From positions 1-33,774 of the forward strand of contig CAIKZY010000088.1 in assembly GCA_903832025.1 (NCBI GenBank): a stretch of DNA of 33,774 nucleotides, in the 5' to 3' direction. Shown piece by piece: positions 25,191-32,552 of this stretch (position 1 is the stretch's first letter; the number at the start of each line of letters is the position of its first letter). The notes beneath the pieces were generated by a model. That model did not search any database. It was not told the origin of the DNA and saw nothing but the letters and a program-made list of their open reading frames with translations. This DNA is from an uncultured Actinomycetes bacterium (lineage in GTDB: Bacteria > Actinomycetota > Actinomycetes > S36-B12). The position numbers and the translations under genes are program-made.

Positions 25191-25236
25191 CTGGACAGGA
25201 CAGCGCGTGCGGCCTGGACAGGACTGCGCGTGCGGC
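25191..25236. repeat. Two tandem 23-bp repeats in the PaaX/LLM intergenic region
   Basis: Two abutting 23-bp units (25191-25213 and 25214-25236) both begin CTGGACAGGAC and end GCGCGTGCGGC, and differ at one base. The period of about two helical turns places both copies on the same face of the DNA, as expected for a tandem regulator site. Confidence 0.8.
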
Positions 25237-25352
25237 TTGGGCTGCTTCAGCGACCAGGATTCCGCGCAAAGTGGATAGACGAAGGACGCCTGGCTTGGCC
25301 ACGATGGGACCAACGTGCTCTGGACGGTCCAGATCCCTTGGGAGGAGATCAC

Positions 25353-26453
25353 ATGGCAAAGGCGATCCTTGACGGTATGGATTTCAAACTCGGCTTGTTC
25401 TCGTCGAACTGCTCGTCAGGGCTGGCGGTCACCAAGGCCCCTGACCGGTGGTCGGGAAGCTGGGATGACAACCTGCGTCTGGCCAAGATCGCCGACGAGG
25501 TCGGCATTGATTTCCTGCTGCCCATCGCTCGCTGGATCGGCTACGGCGGCGAGACGAACTTCCATGGCAGCGTGCTGGATCCCATCACCTGGGCCGCCGG
25601 GCTGCTGGCCAACACCAAGCGCATCTTCTGCTTCGCCACGGTCCATACCGCCTACAACCATCCGATCGTGATCGCCAAGCAGATGGCCACCGTCGACCAG
25701 ATCAGCAAGGGCCGCGCGGGCATCAATGTGGTTGCGGGCTGGAACAAGCCCGAGTACGACACCTTCGGCATGGACCTGCCGCAAGACCACGATGCTCGCT
25801 ACGCCCTGGCACAGGAGTGGCTCGATGTGATCGTGAAGATCTGGACTACGCCGGGACAGTTCGACTGGGACGGGCAGTTCTACCACTTGCAGCATGTTGA
25901 GGGCCTGCCCAAGCCTTATGACGGCGTTCTGCCGATCTTGAACGCCGGTTCCTCCGGCCAGGGTCGTACCTACGCGGCCCGCAATGCCAACTTCGGCTTC
26001 ACGGTCGTTGGCGGCCCTGAGGACGGTGCGGGCGTGGTCACGGCTATTCGCGATGAGGCCAAGAACACCTTCCACCGTGATATGGGCGTCTTCACCCTGG
26101 GCCATGTCGTGGTGCGGCCCACCCAGCAAGAGGCCGAGGACTTCTTGCACTACTACGCAGAGGAAAACGCCGATTGGGACGCGGTGGAAAACCTCATGGC
26201 ATTGCAGGGGCTGCACGCGCAGTCCTTCACTCCCGAGATGCTGTCCATGTTCCGCGGTCGCTTTGCCGCCGGTCATGGCTCATGCCCGCTGATTGGCGAT
26301 CCGGACACGGTTGCCAACGAGATTGCCCGGTTCGCCGAAGCCGGATTCGGCGGCATGACGCTGGCCTTCTTGGACTACGCCGAGGAGCTGCCGTATTTCG
26401 CGCAGGAGGTACTGCCGCGCCTGGAAGCCAAGGGCGTTCGCTTGCCGCGGTAA
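25353..26453 (+). CDS. LLM-class flavin-dependent monooxygenase (RutA/SfnG-like)
   Basis: The ATG at 25353 follows GGGAGGAG and gives 366 residues. It is a bacterial luciferase-like barrel: LGLFSSNCSSGLAVTK at the N-terminus, FHGSVLDPITWAAGLLANT, VHTAYNHPIVIAKQMATVDQ, GRAGINVVAGWNKPEY and PILNAGSSGQGRTYAARNA. These segments resemble RutA-type pyrimidine oxygenase and dimethylsulfone monooxygenase, which use reduced FMN from a partner reductase. A flavin reductase and a WrbA-like protein lie just downstream. It could oxygenate a heterocycle, but the substrate is not evident. Confidence 0.88.
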   Translation: MAKAILDGMDFKLGLFSSNCSSGLAVTKAPDRWSGSWDDNLRLAKIADEVGIDFLLPIARWIGYGGETNFHGSVLDPITWAAGLLANTKRIFCFATVHTAYNHPIVIAKQMATVDQISKGRAGINVVAGWNKPEYDTFGMDLPQDHDARYALAQEWLDVIVKIWTTPGQFDWDGQFYHLQHVEGLPKPYDGVLPILNAGSSGQGRTYAARNANFGFTVVGGPEDGAGVVTAIRDEAKNTFHRDMGVFTLGHVVVRPTQQEAEDFLHYYAEENADWDAVENLMALQGLHAQSFTPEMLSMFRGRFAAGHGSCPLIGDPDTVANEIARFAEAGFGGMTLAFLDYAEELPYFAQEVLPRLEAKGVRLPR

Positions 26454-26474
26454 TTCCCGCCAAACGGCTATTTG

Positions 26475-26536
26475 ACGACCGCCACGTTCCCGTAGGATCG
26501 CGTGAACAGCGAGGACTTCCGGGAGGTGGCGGTCGT
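26475..26536. promoter_or_regulatory. Long-spaced inverted repeat before the AraC-like gene
   Basis: ACGACCGCCAC at 26475-26485 is matched by its exact complement GTGGCGGTCGT at 26526-26536, with 40 nt between. The second arm overlaps the GGGAGG ribosome site and abuts the proposed TTG start. It could be an autoregulatory site or an mRNA stem masking translation. Confidence 0.5.
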
Positions 26537-27499
26537 TTGGCTTCACGACAAGTGACCGTCGGTCATCGCACTGCCTCGGTGGTTGCCAGCCGCAGCGCGC
26601 ACGTGCTGCAAGAGCAGGTTGCCAGCGTCACCCCGCATGAGGTGCGGCCGCAGGGGATCGGTCCGTACGACCTCGATGGCATGGCCGGTGTCTTGAATCT
26701 GCCGCACACTCGGTTGGTCTTCGTGCGCTATGGCGGCTCGGTGACCGTGGAGGCTCCTGCGACCGGTGAACGGGTGGTCGCAACCATCCCGCTCGGACCG
26801 ATGGACGTGTGCATCGGGGCCGACCGTCGTGCTACGACGCACCACAGCGCCTTCGTGCTGTCTGAGCATGCTCGCACCGTCATGCGTCCAGATCCATGGG
26901 CCGGTGCGCTCGTGCTCGCGGTGGACAGCCAGTTCATGGCCGCGCACAGCGCGGACGTGATCGGGGACAGCGCGATGACCGCATTTCGCGTGCAGTCTGG
27001 CGGTGATGCCCCTGAACGGCTGGCCAGCGCCTGCAAGCGCGCGTGGAACAGCACCGCGCACATCGATGATGATATCCCGGCCAGTGGGTACCTGACCGCC
27101 GTTGAGGACGACTTGCTGACCGCACTGACCCTTGCCTGCGATGTCGACAGTCGCACGCAGCACCCGGTTCGCGTGCGCACGCAGTCGCTGATCCAATGGT
27201 TGCGGTCCAACCATGACGAATCGGTGACCGTCACGGCCATGGCACGGGTCATGGGACTGAGCGTGCGCCAGTTGCAGGATGTGGTGCTGCGAGATACCGG
27301 GCTGACACCGATCCACCTGCTTCGTCAGGTGCGATTGGATGCAGCCCATCGACAGCTGCTGTCTGCATCTAGTGACGTCACGACGGTTGCCGCAGTGGCA
27401 TATGCCTGCGGTTTCAGCCACGTCGGCCGCTTCAGCGCGGTGTATGCCGCACGATTTGGCGAATATCCGCACGCAACCCTTCGAAGGGCACCATGGTGA
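26537..27499 (+). CDS. AraC-family transcriptional regulator
   Basis: The first reasonable start is TTG at 26537, ten nt after GGAGG, giving 320 residues; a GTG at 26552 is an alternative without a ribosome site. The N-terminal ~190 residues form an AraC-binding-like sensor domain, and the C-terminal ~100 residues contain two helix-turn-helix motifs: VTVTAMARVMGLSVRQLQDV and TTVAAVAYACGFSHVGRFSA. It ends with YAARFGEYPHATLRR, typical of HTH_18 activators. It sits between the LLM monooxygenase and the flavodoxin gene, which it overlaps by 7 bp, and probably activates this set in response to an aromatic effector. Confidence 0.82.
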   Translation: MASRQVTVGHRTASVVASRSAHVLQEQVASVTPHEVRPQGIGPYDLDGMAGVLNLPHTRLVFVRYGGSVTVEAPATGERVVATIPLGPMDVCIGADRRATTHHSAFVLSEHARTVMRPDPWAGALVLAVDSQFMAAHSADVIGDSAMTAFRVQSGGDAPERLASACKRAWNSTAHIDDDIPASGYLTAVEDDLLTALTLACDVDSRTQHPVRVRTQSLIQWLRSNHDESVTVTAMARVMGLSVRQLQDVVLRDTGLTPIHLLRQVRLDAAHRQLLSASSDVTTVAAVAYACGFSHVGRFSAVYAARFGEYPHATLRRAPW

Positions 27500-28104
27500 A
27501 GCAGGTAACCATCGCAGTGATCTACTACTCGTCAACGGGCAATGTTGCGCAGATGGCGCATGCAGTGGCCGATGGCGCTCGAGCTGCGGGCGCGGAGGTA
27601 AAAGTTGCCCGCGTTGCCGAGACGGCCCCGCAGCAGGCGATCGACCACAACCCCAAATGGCAGCAGTTTCTCACCGAGAACACTGACCCCATCGCGAGCC
27701 TGGAAGACCTGACCTGGGCGAACGGCCTTGCCTTCGGGAGCCCGACCCGCTTCGGCGGCCCGGCCTCGCAGCTGAAGTCCTTCTTGGACACCACTGGCAG
27801 CCTGTGGTTCCAAGGCGAGCTGGCCAAGAAGGTGTGCACTTCATTCACCACTGCGTCGACGCAGCATGGCGGCCTGGAGTCGACGATCCTGGCGCTGAAC
27901 AATCACTACTACCACTGGGGCTCGATGGTGATGCCACTTGGCTATGGCGACCCGCACGTGATGAAGGTAACCGGGAACCCGTACGGCGCCTCCTGGGTCT
28001 CTCGTTCGGGTGCCTCGCCAGATGCCGACTGCCTGCAGGCCTGTCGCGCTCAAGGTGCACGCCTGGCACAGGTCACCCGGCAACTGAACACCCCGATGGC
28101 ATGA
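27493..28104 (+). CDS. WrbA/flavodoxin-like NAD(P)H:quinone oxidoreductase
   Basis: The protein has 203 residues, with AAGG before the ATG. The FMN phosphate loop is VIYYSSTGNVAQMAHAVADG at residues 8-27, and the ring-binding loops are GSPTRFGGPASQLKSFLDT near 80 and STQHGGLESTILAL near 120. WrbA-type proteins carry out two-electron reduction of quinones, avoiding semiquinones. Its partners here are the overlapping AraC regulator and flavin reductase genes. It may reduce a quinone or quinone-imine formed from a 5-hydroxylated aminobenzoate, or serve as a flavin carrier for the LLM enzyme; both are inferences. Confidence 0.88.
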   Translation: MVKQVTIAVIYYSSTGNVAQMAHAVADGARAAGAEVKVARVAETAPQQAIDHNPKWQQFLTENTDPIASLEDLTWANGLAFGSPTRFGGPASQLKSFLDTTGSLWFQGELAKKVCTSFTTASTQHGGLESTILALNNHYYHWGSMVMPLGYGDPHVMKVTGNPYGASWVSRSGASPDADCLQACRAQGARLAQVTRQLNTPMA

Positions 28105-28757
28105 CGGGGATTCCCGAGCGCATCCTCACCGACCCGAGCAGCCAGGGGGTCTACGGATTGCTCGGCGCTCTGGTCAGCCCACGGCCGATCGCGTGGGTCA
28201 GTACCAAGAGTGCTACCGGCGTGGACAACATCGCCCCGCACTCCTTCTATCAACTGGTCAGCACCACGCCGCCCATCGTGATGATCAGCTCGATGGGGGA
28301 GAAGGACACGGTGCGCAACATCCGTCACAACGGCCAATTTGTGGTCTGCGGAAGCGCGGGGCAGTGGGTGGAGCAGATCAATGCCACCGCGACCGAGTTC
28401 GGACCGGACGTCAGCGAATTCGACATGGCGGGCCTGACCCGCGAGCCAAGCCAGATGGTCACCCCGTGCCGCGTCGCTGAGTCACCGTATGCACTGGAAT
28501 GCCACCTGGTCGACATCCACGAAGTCGGCAATGGACTGGTGGTGTACGGACAGGTGGTGCTGATTGCGGTCAGCGCATCAGTCATGAACGGTTCTGGCAT
28601 CGACATGGCCGCTTTGAATCCGATTGCTCGATTATCTGGCTCGGACTGGTCGCTGCTGGGGCGCACGATCACCGTCGATCGGATGAGCGTGGACACCTTC
28701 CGGGAGCGGTATCCCCACGGCATGGGACCGGCATCGGGGCGCCCGTCTGGGGATTGA
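28101..28757 (+). CDS. Flavin reductase-family (DIM6/NTAB-like) protein
   Basis: The ATG at 28101 overlaps the WrbA stop (ATGA) and gives 218 residues. The FMN-binding split barrel is marked by PRPIAWVSTKSATGVDNIAPHSF (in short: PRPIAWVST, NIAPHSFYQLVS) near residues 27-53, PPIVMISSM and KDTVRNIRHNGQFVV. Such proteins supply reduced flavin to two-component monooxygenases. The LLM monooxygenase encoded 1.6 kb upstream on the same strand is an obvious partner. It is last in the gene run before the operator of the ligase gene. Confidence 0.85.
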   Translation: MTGIPERILTDPSSQGVYGLLGALVSPRPIAWVSTKSATGVDNIAPHSFYQLVSTTPPIVMISSMGEKDTVRNIRHNGQFVVCGSAGQWVEQINATATEFGPDVSEFDMAGLTREPSQMVTPCRVAESPYALECHLVDIHEVGNGLVVYGQVVLIAVSASVMNGSGIDMAALNPIARLSGSDWSLLGRTITVDRMSVDTFRERYPHGMGPASGRPSGD

Positions 28758-28775
28758 CATCGTGAATCCGGCAAA

Positions 28776-28808
28776 AGGTCAACACCGTTGACCTGAAGTG
28801 CCTATTCT
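28776..28808 (+). promoter_or_regulatory. Promoter with perfect dyad operator; leaderless ligase transcript likely
   Basis: A perfect 19-bp dyad AGGTCAACACCGTTGACCT lies at 28776-28794. A -10-like TATTCT is at 28803-28808, seven nt before the ATG at 28815. No Shine-Dalgarno sequence fits between them, so the mRNA may start at the ATG. The dyad covers the -35 position, as expected for a repressor site. Confidence 0.6.
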
Positions 28809-28814
28809 CCCGAT

Positions 28815-30413
28815 ATGACCACTGCGCAGGTCGATACCTTTGCATTGGATCGGCTACCAGCACGTGCCGCCTGGCCGGTCATGACCGCCATGGGCTACCC
28901 CGAGCGCACCAACTGCGCCGTGACCCTGCTGGACCAGACGGTTGCTGACCTGGGCCCGAATCGACCGTGCATCACGGCCGACGATGCGACGTGGACCTAC
29001 GGCGAGCTCCTGGACAGCGTTGAACGCTGCGCATCGGTGCTGGCGAACTGGGGGGTCCAATCGGGCAACCGGGTACTCCTGCGCATTCCGAATAACGCCT
29101 GGCTGGCTGCATCATGGCTGGCGATCTTGCGCATCGGCGCCATCCCGGTCACCACGATGACCATGATGCGCCATCTGGAACTGGCCAAGGTCATCGATAT
29201 CGCCAACGTCCAGTGGGCCATCGTCGATCACCGATTCACGCAGGAGTTCGATGACTTCGCGGTGCCGACGCTGATCAGCGGCGGTGAGCAGGCTGACACC
29301 CTGCAAGCCCAGGCTGCGCGTGTGCGCGACCGCGTCGCACCCTGTGCGACCTATGCCACCGATATCGCCCTGCTGGCCTTCACCTCAGGCACCACGGGCA
29401 AGCCCAAAGCCACCATGCACACCCACGCCGATGTCCTGGCAATTGCCGACACCTTCAGTGCGCAGATCCTCAAGCCCAACGCCGATGACGTGTTCTGCGG
29501 CACTCCGCCGTTGGCGTTCACGTTCGGGCTCGGCGGCCTCCTGATCTTCCCGCTGCGCGTTGGGGCATCCACAGTGCTCATCGAACAGGCCGACCCCGCG
29601 GCGGTATTGCAGACGATCGCCGGTCATCGGGTGTCATGCCTGTTCACCGCTCCGACGGCCTATCGGGCGTTGCTGTCGGTGCTCGGCCAGGCCCAGGCGG
29701 CCGGGGCCATGGTGGACATCTCATCCCTGCGCCGGTGCGTGTCCGCAGGGGAAACTCTTCCTGAGGCGATTTGGACCCAGTGGTTCACCCAGACGGGCGT
29801 GAAGCTCATCGATGGCATCGGCGCGACCGAGATGCTGCACATCTTCATCAGTGCCGCAGATGACGACATCGTTCCCGGCGCAACCGGGCGCCCGGTGCCC
29901 GGCTACGAGGCGATGGTCGTGGACGATGCGTTCAAGCCGGTTCCCCCCGGTGAGCTCGGCCGTCTGGCGGTACGCGGCCCAACCGGCTGTCGCTATCTGG
30001 ATGACGATCGGCAACAGATCTATGTCCAGCATGGATGGAATGTCACCGGCGACATCTACACCTGCGATGAGCGCGGCTACTTTCGCTACATCGCCCGCGG
30101 CGACGACATCATCGTGTCCTCCGGGTACAACATCGCCGCTCCGGAAGTCGAGGCGGCGCTGCTGATGCACGACGCAGTCGCCGAAGTCGCAGTCGTCGGC
30201 GATCCAGACGAGCAGCGAGGCATGATCGTGCATGCGTTCGTGGTGCTCAACGACGGAGCCGATGCAGCGCAGATGACCGTGACACTGCAAGAGCACGTCA
30301 AGTCGATCATCGCGCCCTACAAGTATCCGCGCAAACTCACGTTCGTGGACGCGCTACCGCGGACGGCAACCGGCAAGCTCCAGCGCTTTCGACTGCGCGA
30401 CGGGCTGGGCTAG
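28815..30413 (+). CDS. Aryl-CoA ligase, 2-aminobenzoate-CoA ligase-like (ANL superfamily)
   Basis: The protein has 532 residues. The AMP/ATP loop is TSGTTGKPK (residues 190-198), followed by the motif regions GTPPLAFTFGLGGLLIFPLR, LRRCVSAGETLP, DGIGATEMLHIF, GWNVTGDIYTCDE and SSGYNIAAPEVE. The C-terminal catalytic lysine is Lys521 (RTATGKLQRFRLR). The set SLRRCVSAGE, GATEMLHIF and GWNVTGD is, from memory, most typical of 2-aminobenzoate-CoA and benzoate-CoA ligases. It would make the aryl-CoA used by the fused monooxygenase. It has its own operator and overlaps the convergent Lrp-like gene by 4 bp at the stops. Salicylate is an alternative substrate. Confidence 0.85.
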   Translation: MTTAQVDTFALDRLPARAAWPVMTAMGYPERTNCAVTLLDQTVADLGPNRPCITADDATWTYGELLDSVERCASVLANWGVQSGNRVLLRIPNNAWLAASWLAILRIGAIPVTTMTMMRHLELAKVIDIANVQWAIVDHRFTQEFDDFAVPTLISGGEQADTLQAQAARVRDRVAPCATYATDIALLAFTSGTTGKPKATMHTHADVLAIADTFSAQILKPNADDVFCGTPPLAFTFGLGGLLIFPLRVGASTVLIEQADPAAVLQTIAGHRVSCLFTAPTAYRALLSVLGQAQAAGAMVDISSLRRCVSAGETLPEAIWTQWFTQTGVKLIDGIGATEMLHIFISAADDDIVPGATGRPVPGYEAMVVDDAFKPVPPGELGRLAVRGPTGCRYLDDDRQQIYVQHGWNVTGDIYTCDERGYFRYIARGDDIIVSSGYNIAAPEVEAALLMHDAVAEVAVVGDPDEQRGMIVHAFVVLNDGADAAQMTVTLQEHVKSIIAPYKYPRKLTFVDALPRTATGKLQRFRLRDGLG

Positions 30414-30694
30414 AACGTTTCCATCCCCAGTGAGAAGCCGGCATCAAGATCGCTCGGGTTGTACGTGCGGAAGGCGATGTGCGTTTCGGTGCTGTTGACC
30501 CCCTCGATCGTGCCGATGCCCTCGTTGATCACGTCAGCAACCGCGTCGTGATTGGCAACCGAGACGATCACGACCAAGTCGATCTTTCCGGTGACCGAGT
30601 ACACCGATGAGACCCCGGACAACTGCGCAATGGACGTCGCGACGTCATTGATGCGACCACTGGCGACCTGGACAAAGCACAAGGCAGTAATCAT
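30410..30694 (-). CDS. Stand-alone Lrp/AsnC ligand-binding domain protein
   Basis: The ATG at 30694 gives 94 residues, all accounted for by a RAM-type ligand-binding domain: MITALCFVQVASGRINDV, GVSSVYSVTGKIDLVVIV and NSTETHIAFRTYNPSDL. There is no helix-turn-helix, so it is not a full Lrp regulator. Such short proteins are common in actinomycetes and may bind amino acids or modulate partner regulators. The ribosome site is weak. Its stop overlaps the ligase stop on the other strand (CTAG), and it is divergent from the TetR gene across a 106-nt gap. It may be a chromosomal neighbour rather than part of the catabolic set. Confidence 0.8.
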   Translation of the reverse strand: MITALCFVQVASGRINDVATSIAQLSGVSSVYSVTGKIDLVVIVSVANHDAVADVINEGIGTIEGVNSTETHIAFRTYNPSDLDAGFSLGMETF

Positions 30695-30800
30695 GCAACC
30701 AGCGTAGTCGCCGCGATCATTACCGCGAGGCAATACCGCAGGGAAGCGGTCAGTGCGTTGCACGATGCTCGCGAAGTGGCCATTCAGGTAGCCTTCGGCA

Positions 30801-31436
30801 ATGGTGACGAGCAAGCGCGGGACGTTATCCCGAGAGGTCATCTGCCAGGCGGCCATCACGCTCATCGAGGCCAAGGGTGTCAACGCCTTCAGCCTGCGAG
30901 CCGTCGCGAAGTCGCTCGGTGTTGACCCGGCAGCGATCTACCGTCACTACGCCGACGTGGACGACCTCATGCGCGAGGTCAGCGACCTTGCCCTGGCGCC
31001 GACGGTCCGTGATTTTCGTTGCACCGATGACCCACGGGCCGATGTCCGCCTGCTGATGACCCGTCTTCGCGATGTCCTGCTGGTCAACGGAGTGGCTCGC
31101 CTGTCGGCCCTGGGTCCAACGCGCTACCCGAATGAACTGTTCATTACTGAGACCATGCTTGATGCCGCGTTGCGCTGCGGCCTGGCCGACGAGCAGGCGG
31201 TGCTGGCGTATCACGTCCTGGTGGAGTACACCGTGGGCTCTGCCACCTTGGATGCGCCGTTGTCGCAAGATCCACACACGCGGGCACGAACGTATGACAT
31301 CTGGCGCGGCGACTATGCTGAATTGGCCGCGGCCGACTATCCGGTGATCGCGCAATTACGAGGGTTGTTGTACCCAGGCAGTGACGTGGTGTTCGAAGCC
31401 GGACTGGATGCGCTGATTGCCCAGTTCCTGCACTGA
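30801..31436 (+). CDS. TetR/AcrR-family transcriptional regulator
   Basis: The protein has 211 residues. The N-terminal helix-turn-helix is ITLIEAKGVNAFSLRAVAKS then LGVDPAAIYRHYADVDDLMRE, at residues 18-60. The rest is an all-helical ligand and dimer domain with no recognised ligand. Starts at ATG 30801 or GTG 30804; the ribosome site is poor, with AGG about 12 nt upstream. It is the nearest candidate for the perfect dyad before the CoA ligase gene, about 2 kb upstream. The 106-nt gap to the divergent Lrp-like gene contains ACCGC..GCGGT arms that could be an autoregulatory site. Confidence 0.83.
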   Translation: MVTSKRGTLSREVICQAAITLIEAKGVNAFSLRAVAKSLGVDPAAIYRHYADVDDLMREVSDLALAPTVRDFRCTDDPRADVRLLMTRLRDVLLVNGVARLSALGPTRYPNELFITETMLDAALRCGLADEQAVLAYHVLVEYTVGSATLDAPLSQDPHTRARTYDIWRGDYAELAAADYPVIAQLRGLLYPGSDVVFEAGLDALIAQFLH

Positions 31437-31874
31437 CGGCAGGGCAGGCACTTCGGTGCTGCAGGTACTTCGGTGCTGCAGGTACTTCGGTGATGAGTCG
31501 TGATGACGCATCGCTGCTGACGTGGCCACGGACTCCACAGCGTCAATGCTGGCTGCACGTGAGGTGTCACGAGCATCCAGCATTGAGCAGGTCATGCGAT
31601 TGCGTGTACGTACCGTGAAACAGTTGAGACGCGCCTGGATGGCGCATCTGGATGCAGCACCTGGTCTGAAGCCCCAGCACCTGCGTCAGGGGAAGAACGC
31701 GGTGCAGGTGTTGATCTGCACCGCGTGGCGTGTGCAACCACGCTGAATCTCCCAGATTTGGGATGCCCGATCGCTACAGTGAAGGCCAGAAGCAGGACCA
31801 GCCCGGTCCTGCCCGCAGGGAAACGCGCTATCACTGAAGGACGTCACCGAACATTTCGTGCGAAGGAGTCTGAC
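31437..31874. other. Non-coding stretch with hairpins upstream of the secreted-protein gene
   Basis: No convincing gene was found in this 438-nt stretch. It holds the 17-bp repeats, a 10-bp perfect stem (CGCGGTGCAG, 8-nt loop, complement; 31698-31725), a smaller TCCCA/TGGGA hairpin near 31750, and an 8-bp perfect stem (GCAGGACC, loop AGCCC, complement; 31792-31812). TACAGT near 31775 is a possible -10. The 31698 hairpin may terminate upstream transcription, and the 31792 hairpin may lie in the next gene's leader. Confidence 0.5.
31447..31497. repeat. Three tandem 17-bp repeats
   Basis: The units GGCACTTCGGTGCTGCA, GGTACTTCGGTGCTGCA and GGTACTTCGGTGATGAG follow each other directly, 10 nt after the TetR stop. 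They begin a stretch with no convincing gene. Confidence 0.8.
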
Positions 31875-32539
31875 ATGAAGCGACGCACCCCACTATTGGC
31901 TGGCGCGGCGGTCACCGCGTTGGTGGCTACGTCGGTCATTGCCAGCCCCGCCAGAGCCAGTGGCGTGCTGTTCCTCACCGTCCCCGGCAATTTCAGTGCG
32001 TCGCCGACAGCACCTCGGTTGACGTGGAGATGACCGGCGCAAACGGCGCCGCCGATGGTAGTGGAACCAACCCCGGCGGATTTGGCGCAAATGTCGGCGG
32101 CACCTTGACGGTCACCGCCGGGGAAACATTGTTCATCACGGTCGGCAGCGCGGGAACCCCTGCAGCGAATGCGACCGGTGGCGGTGGTGGCGGTGGGTAC
32201 ACCAGCGTTGCCGACGGTTCGGGCCCCCTCGTGGTGGCCGGTGGCGGTGGTGGCGGCGGCTATGACGACGGTCCGGAGACCAATGGCGGCAGCGGCGGCT
32301 ATGTCTTGGGAGATGGATCTGGCGGTAATGGAGCTAGCCCGGACGGCACCGGTGCAGATGGAACAACGCTGCCTGTGACTGCGCTGGTCCTGGGCGGAGT
32401 GGGCGGTTCTGATGTCGGCTCGGCCGGAGTTGGTGGCAACGGTGGAAGTGTGGCCAGCCCGGCTGGATCACCGGGAACCCTGGCCGGCGGTGGTGGCGGC
32501 GTGATCCGTGTCAAGAATTCCGGACAGTCTCTCGATTGA
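31875..32539 (+). pseudogene. Glycine-rich secreted protein, frameshifted and 3'-truncated
   Basis: AAGGAG precedes the ATG. The first frame encodes a signal peptide (KRR, then LLAGAAVTALVATSVIA, likely cut after SPARA) and GVLFLTVPGNF, then runs off frame and stops at 32033. The adjacent frame continues in register with TSVDVEMTGANGAADG, GGTLTVTAGETLFITVGSAG and several Gly-rich blocks to 32539. A one-base indel near 32000-32012 would join them. The last codons after GGGGGVIR lie in the terminal repeat of the IS element, so the native C-terminus seems lost. Similar Gly-rich secreted proteins are surface or adhesin-like; function is unknown. A sequencing error could explain the frameshift. 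Confidence 0.65.
32509..32533 (+). repeat. IS3 element terminal inverted repeat (orfB side)
   Basis: The 25-nt end starts TGTCAAGAATTCC and contains GGACAG and TCTCTC. These blocks pair in order with GAGAGA, CTGTCC and CTTG at the other end, with small indels. Confidence 0.65.
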
Positions 32540-32552
32540 TTCCTTCTGGTCA

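Noticed and set aside
25131-25352. N-terminal extension of the PaaX-like protein
   Set aside because: Translation is Cys/Pro/Arg-rich with no family match and would cover the divergent promoter and tandem repeat; the GTG at 25130 has a ribosome site.
26502-26555. 17-codon GTG frame before the AraC-like gene as a leader peptide gene
   Set aside because: No strong ribosome site and no attenuator-type codon run; kept only as part of the inverted-repeat observation.
31522-31746. 74-codon plus-strand frame
   Set aside because: No ribosome site, no recognised domain, and it spans a perfect 10-bp hairpin.
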